Below are positions 24,315-28,120 of a DNA stretch of 28,120 nucleotides, piece by piece (position 1 is the first letter of the stretch; every line of letters starts with the position of its first letter). Origin of the DNA: CAYNNP01 sp964398215 (GTDB taxonomy: Bacteria > Planctomycetota > Planctomycetia > Pirellulales > Pirellulaceae); assembly GCA_964398215.1 (NCBI GenBank), contig CAYNNP010000059.1:1-28120 (forward strand). Reading direction: 5' to 3'. The notes beneath the pieces are model-generated. The model made no database searches and was not told the DNA's origin. It worked only from the letters and a program-made list of their open reading frames with translations. The position numbers were made by a program, and so were the translations under genes.

Positions 24315-26330
24315 ATGAGCAACGGATTAACTGGCGACATGAAACCATTTCTGCGAGTCATGCGATTAGCGTTTCGACGAAAGTGGTCGATCGCTGGCAT
24401 CTTGGCCAGTTCGCTTTTGATCGCCGTGCTTTGGTGCACCAACATTGGCACCGTCTACCCGATGGTTCAGATCGTTTTTAAAGGGGAAAGTCTGCAGAGT
24501 TACGCTCACAAAGAAACTGAGCGGGTCGATGGCGAAATCACCAAAATCAACGAAAAGATCCACGAGTTGAAAGTGCTGGCGCAACAGCCAGACCAAGACT
24601 CCAGGGCGATTCGTGGCCACATCATGGCTCAGGAAGCCGAACGAAAAATCAAAGCCAAATCGGTACACTTGCTGCGAAAAATGCAGCCGTACATTGACGA
24701 ATATGCACCCACAAATCCTTTTCAGACGCTCGTTCTGATCATCGTGGCGCTGGTGGTGTGCACGCTTATCAAACTGATCGCTCTGATGATCAACGTGATG
24801 CTTGTCAAAGACGTTGCCGAACGCACAGCAGTCGCTTTGCGCAATCAGTTCTACCGAAAAACACTGAACCTTGATCTCGATTCATTCGGCGAAAATGGAT
24901 CCGCCGATTTGACCGCACGACTGACCAACGACATCGGTTTGGTATCTGCGGGCGTTACGGTGTTGCTGGGCCGAATGGTGCGCGAACCACTCAAGATGAT
25001 TGTATCGATCTGCTGTGCCGCATACTTTTGCCCTCGACTGTTGTTGCTGGTCATGGTTGTAACACCGTTGATTGCGGTCGCGATCCAGTATCTTAGCCGA
25101 GCGATTCGGCGAGCGAGCCGACGCGCGATGGAGGAAATGAGTCAGTTGTACGGAATGTTAAACAACTCGTACTCAGGCATTCGAGTCATCAAAGCATTCA
25201 GCACTCAAGGACATGAACGCGCCAAATTCAATCAGGGAGCGTTAGCGTACTACCGAAAGTCGATGAAGATGGCTTTCTATAACACGCTCTCTCGCAGCAC
25301 GACTGAATTGATGGGGATCGTGACAGTTGGCATCGCGATCCTGGCCGGCGGATATTTGGTGCTCAATGGACACACTCATTTGTTGGGCATTCGAATGTCC
25401 GAAGAACCACTGACGTTCGCCCAAGTACTGGCATTCTTTGCATTTTTGATCGGTGCAAATGATCCAGCCAGAAAACTGACCGACGTTTGGAGCGGGTTGC
25501 AGCGAGGAATCGCGGCAACAACGCGTGTTTATGAAATCATTGACAAACCGATTCGCGTTGTTGAACCAAAGTCACCAAGAACAACGGCTCGGCCACATTC
25601 TGCTATCCAGTTCAAAGACGTTACTTTTCAATACCCGTCTGGGCCACAGGTACTGCGTGGAATTGATCTGACGATTCCTCACGGAGAAACGATCGCCGTG
25701 GTTGGACCCAACGGCAGCGGAAAAAGCACTTTGATTAGCCTGCTGTGTCGATTCGACGATCCGCAGTCCGGTGAAGTCTGTTTTGATGATGTCCCAATCA
25801 ATGAAATGCGAATGCGAGACGTGCGCAAACGTATCGCGTTGGTGACACAACGAACGGTCTTGTTCGATGATACGATCGAGAACAATATTCGCTACGGCTC
25901 GCCGGCCGCGGATTCACACGCGGTTGTTCGAGCGGCCAAGATGGCTTTTGCTGACGAATTCATTCTTCGCAAAACGCCACACGGCTACCAAACGAAACTG
26001 GGCGTCGACGGCATGAGACTCTCGGGCGGGCAAATGCAACGCATCGCGCTTGCCCGCGCTTTCCTGCGCGACCCAGATGTCTTGGTGCTAGATGAAGCGA
26101 CTAGCCAAATCGACCTGGAAAGTGAGCAGCTGATTCATCAAGCCCTGTCCAAGTTTTTGGAAGGCCGAACGGGATTGATGATCACACACCGCCCCACCAG
26201 CTTGAGCATGGCAGACAAGATCGTCGTGGTTGAATCCGGCACCGTTGCCGACATTGGACGCCACGAAGAACTGATTGGGCGCAATCGTTTCTACCAAAGC
26301 CTTGCGGGTGAAGTACGAAAGTCAGCTTGA
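24315..26330 (+). CDS. MsbA-type ABC exporter, fused permease and ATPase (671 aa)
   Basis: Type I ABC exporter half-transporter that would act as a homodimer, probably moving a lipid, lipopolysaccharide-like or hydrophobic compound across the inner membrane. A membrane domain covers about 24-400: the first helix at about 24-50, then a charged insert (about 55-135), a second helix at about 137-160 (TLVLIIVALVVCTLIKLIAL), and further helices to about 395. The nucleotide-binding domain follows: Walker A GPNGSGKST near 464, Q-loop VTQRTVLFDDTI, signature LSGGQMQR near 569, Walker B VLVLDEA near 588, D-loop SQID and switch His in MITHRP. All catalytic motifs are intact. ATG at 24315 is used; an in-frame ATG at 24339 is possible. 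The lipase gene is divergent. No accessory gene follows; the next gene is convergent. Confidence 0.93.
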   Translation: MSNGLTGDMKPFLRVMRLAFRRKWSIAGILASSLLIAVLWCTNIGTVYPMVQIVFKGESLQSYAHKETERVDGEITKINEKIHELKVLAQQPDQDSRAIRGHIMAQEAERKIKAKSVHLLRKMQPYIDEYAPTNPFQTLVLIIVALVVCTLIKLIALMINVMLVKDVAERTAVALRNQFYRKTLNLDLDSFGENGSADLTARLTNDIGLVSAGVTVLLGRMVREPLKMIVSICCAAYFCPRLLLLVMVVTPLIAVAIQYLSRAIRRASRRAMEEMSQLYGMLNNSYSGIRVIKAFSTQGHERAKFNQGALAYYRKSMKMAFYNTLSRSTTELMGIVTVGIAILAGGYLVLNGHTHLLGIRMSEEPLTFAQVLAFFAFLIGANDPARKLTDVWSGLQRGIAATTRVYEIIDKPIRVVEPKSPRTTARPHSAIQFKDVTFQYPSGPQVLRGIDLTIPHGETIAVVGPNGSGKSTLISLLCRFDDPQSGEVCFDDVPINEMRMRDVRKRIALVTQRTVLFDDTIENNIRYGSPAADSHAVVRAAKMAFADEFILRKTPHGYQTKLGVDGMRLSGGQMQRIALARAFLRDPDVLVLDEATSQIDLESEQLIHQALSKFLEGRTGLMITHRPTSLSMADKIVVVESGTVADIGRHEELIGRNRFYQSLAGEVRKSA

Positions 26331-26335
26331 ATCGA

Positions 26336-26359
26336 GTTCTGTTATCTTATCAATAGAAC
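26336..26359. repeat. weak 8-bp hairpin between convergent genes
   Basis: GTTCT (26336-26340) pairs with AGAAC (26355-26359) and the stem extends inward by three pairs, one of them G-U, leaving an 8-nt loop. It is AT-rich without a clear T-tract. It may aid 3'-end formation for the ABC exporter gene or its convergent neighbour, but it could be chance. Confidence 0.25.
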
Positions 26360-26378
26360 ATGGTTCAGCTGTACAAAA

Positions 26379-28120
26379 CTACGCCCTATGCTGGGCGGCT
26401 TGCTCCATCCAGTTGTCATCATGAATTCGACTACCAAGATCAAGGGTCTCGGAGATCGCACGAATGTTCTCTTCGGTCCATTGCTGAATTTGTTGGAAGT
26501 GGTACACGCCAAGTCGATTCAGATCTCGCTCGGTCGCTGGCCCCACGCCTTCAATCAAGGATAGGTCGTCAACGGTTTCAGGACGTTGCGGGTGGACCCA
26601 ACCAAAGTTACGATTTTGAGGAATTGACTGCAGCGAACTCAACCAGCCGAAGGCCGACGTGAGGTCGATCCCAAATCTTGGGCCAGCAAACCACCGGGTC
26701 AACAAACGTCGGCCGTGTGGCGAAAGGTCTTGGACTTGATGACGATTGTAAAGCCCCATTCGATACAGTTCGTCTCTCGCTTCTGGAGTGACCCCGGTCA
26801 CGGAAACTGCAAAGTCATCGACGTCGTGCGGCACACCATACCCAAAGCTTGGGTTGCCTCGCAGCTCCCATTCGGACTGCTCCCAATCCGTTCGCTCGCC
26901 GCCGCCAAGTCCTTCACGATCACGGTACTGGTAGATCTCGAAAGCTTTGCGTTGAATGTCTTCGATGGTTGGATTCGCGGTATTGCCTTCCGATGCGATT
27001 CGCCATTGGTCCATGTCCAGCGACCACCCACGCATGCGGAACCAGCTTTGCAGTCGCTGACGGTCTTCCGCAGACATTTCATGCAATTGACCAAAGTTGT
27101 GGATCCCCATTCGGTGAAGCGCGATTGCCTGGGGACCTTCGATACCATCCAAGAGCGTCAGGTCATCTTTGACCGATGGATCACCGGTTGCGAAAACGGG
27201 AAGCCCGTTCGCTGATTTCTTTTCCGCCCCTTCGCTATCAACCGCACTGGCGAATCCGGTGACCGTTGCAGCACCCGTCATCACAGCAGCCGCAGATTTC
27301 CAACTCGTCAACCAAGCCCAATCGAACTTGATGCCTTTCTGTTTTAGCCGCGCGTTCAGTTTTGATCTTTGATCCTCGTCCATGTCTTGGATCTGTTGAA
27401 CATTGGCAATTCCTAGCGACGAAAACTCGCGAGCTAGAACTGGGTCAACGCCGTCAAGTGATTTCCAGTCCACAGCAGCACCGCTTGCCGGTGGCAGTGA
27501 AACAACAACAGGAATACTTGGCGCGTTGACAGCCGATCCACTATCGCTATGACCAGCGTTTGCATCCGCAGATCCGCCGCCTGCTGCCGTGGAAACTCCA
27601 GCGGCAAGCGATGACGCAACTGCACCAACGGCTCCACCCGCTACGGCTGCTTTCCAGTTCGCGACTTTACTCCAATCCCAAGCGACACCCTGTTGGCTCA
27701 TGTGCGATTCGATCTGAGCGCGTTGCTGATCGGAAACATGTTCCAATTGACCTGGGTTTGCAATGCCAAGACTCGCAAGCTCTGCCGCGACTTTAGGATC
27801 AACGCCAGCCGATTGCCACTGCTCTGGCGTGAGTTGCTGGCCGGTTGATTTTTGACCGCTGAATGGCGAACTTGCAAACCAGCCCGCAACGGAACCAAGC
27901 GTTCCAGCTGCAAGCTTCGACTTCCAACCAGCCAGTTTGGACCAATCCCACGCGATGCCTTTCTTCTTCATGTGCGATTCGATGCGTTCGCGTTCACTGC
28001 CAGAAAGGTCTTCCAGTTCATCGACGTTGGCAATTCCGAGTTCCGAAAGTTCGTTAGCAACCTCTGGTTCAACACCAGCGCTGGACCAAGCCTTCGCTCC
28101 CGCAACCGAACCAAGTGTTC
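26379..28120 (-). CDS. protein of six helix-hairpin-helix-like repeats (DUF4332-type C-terminus), 5' end beyond window
   Basis: Partial gene: the frame is open from the stop at 26379 to the window edge (579 residues visible), and the ATG at 27971 is internal, inside the first visible repeat. Six units share a G[VI]xxxxxxxLxxLGIxNxxQL pattern at 28079-27921, 27809-27651, 27455-27297, 27149-27000, 26798-26640 and 26552-26397. The first three add a GIAWDWSKLAGWK-like tail followed by an Ala/Gly-rich segment (LAAGTLGSVAGW). The last unit (DDLSLIEGVGPATERDLNRL, then GVYHFQQIQQWT and RIHDDNWMEQA) is the canonical helix-hairpin-helix element found at the C-terminus of many bacterial proteins (DUF4332/HHH_5 style). 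Such motifs often bind nucleic acid or mediate protein contacts. A region near residue 145 of the frame from 27971 is low-complexity (Ala/Gly/Ser). The function is unknown. Confidence 0.88.
   Translation of the reverse strand, partial: TLGSVAGAKAWSSAGVEPEVANELSELGIANVDELEDLSGSERERIESHMKKKGIAWDWSKLAGWKSKLAAGTLGSVAGWFASSPFSGQKSTGQQLTPEQWQSAGVDPKVAAELASLGIANPGQLEHVSDQQRAQIESHMSQQGVAWDWSKVANWKAAVAGGAVGAVASSLAAGVSTAAGGGSADANAGHSDSGSAVNAPSIPVVVSLPPASGAAVDWKSLDGVDPVLAREFSSLGIANVQQIQDMDEDQRSKLNARLKQKGIKFDWAWLTSWKSAAAVMTGAATVTGFASAVDSEGAEKKSANGLPVFATGDPSVKDDLTLLDGIEGPQAIALHRMGIHNFGQLHEMSAEDRQRLQSWFRMRGWSLDMDQWRIASEGNTANPTIEDIQRKAFEIYQYRDREGLGGGERTDWEQSEWELRGNPSFGYGVPHDVDDFAVSVTGVTPEARDELYRMGLYNRHQVQDLSPHGRRLLTRWFAGPRFGIDLTSAFGWLSSLQSIPQNRNFGWVHPQRPETVDDLSLIEGVGPATERDLNRLGVYHFQQIQQWTEENIRAISETLDLGSRIHDDNWMEQAAQHRA

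Noticed and set aside
27560..27640. Low-complexity Ala/Gly/Ser-coding stretch considered as a tandem DNA repeat
   Set aside because: The bias is at protein level (a linker in the repeat protein) with no exact tandem unit in the DNA.

Overview
The window looks like chromosomal DNA from a planctomycete, probably a Pirellulales/Rhodopirellula-type organism. The diagnostic content is two separate sets of the secreted haem-c/DUF families that are greatly expanded in this phylum: DUF1552 + DUF1587/1595/1592/1588/1585 at 238-3989, and DUF1501 + DUF1549/DUF1553 at 16967-21464. Other pointers are very large proteins, frequent absence of a clear Shine-Dalgarno, several GTG/TTG starts, and a hairpin repeat of a kind I associate with such genomes. 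I see no phage, insertion sequence, CRISPR array, tRNA or rRNA.

Layout, left to right. (1) 238-3989, plus strand: Tat-type DUF1552 protein followed by a secreted cytochrome-c-like DUF1592-family protein. (2) 4060-4112: a perfect 21-bp inverted repeat between convergent genes. (3) 4127-8997, minus strand: a probable operon of a 1265-residue polytopic membrane protein, a PspA/IM30 protein and a 106-residue protein. (4) 9149-14504, minus strand: a YtrA-type GntR repressor, an ABC ATPase, an 829-residue ABC-2 permease and a single-span membrane-anchored protein, with overlapping reading frames between the last three; a promoter with an inverted-repeat operator on its -10 lies before gntR. (5) 14505-15004: intergenic; it carries a convincing minus-strand intrinsic terminator and an upstream promoter-like sequence, which together suggest a roughly 180-nt small RNA. 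(6) 15005-16942, plus strand: a 645-residue protein of unknown function with a distant TraB/ChaN/DUF5682-like layout. (7) 16967-22175, minus strand: DUF1501 and DUF1549/1553 proteins, and further upstream an isolated cytochrome c oxidase subunit III. (8) 22345-24202: a GNAT-like protein (+) and a class 3 lipase (-), whose 3' ends overlap by 38 bp. (9) 24315-26330, plus strand: an MsbA-type ABC exporter with an unusual charged insert after its first membrane helix. (10) 26379 to the right edge, minus strand: a protein of six helix-hairpin-helix-like repeats that remains open through the end of the window.

How they may work together. Regions 3 and 4 together read as an envelope-maintenance neighbourhood: a repressor-controlled ABC module of YtrABC type followed by a PspA membrane-protection module, on one strand (inference). 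The DUF pairs are presumed exported partners, one carrying CxxCH haem sites and the other an alkaline-phosphatase-like fold; their substrates are unknown. The most novel-looking items are the repeat protein at the right edge, the candidate small RNA, the 645-residue orphan, and the giant polytopic protein coupled to PspA.
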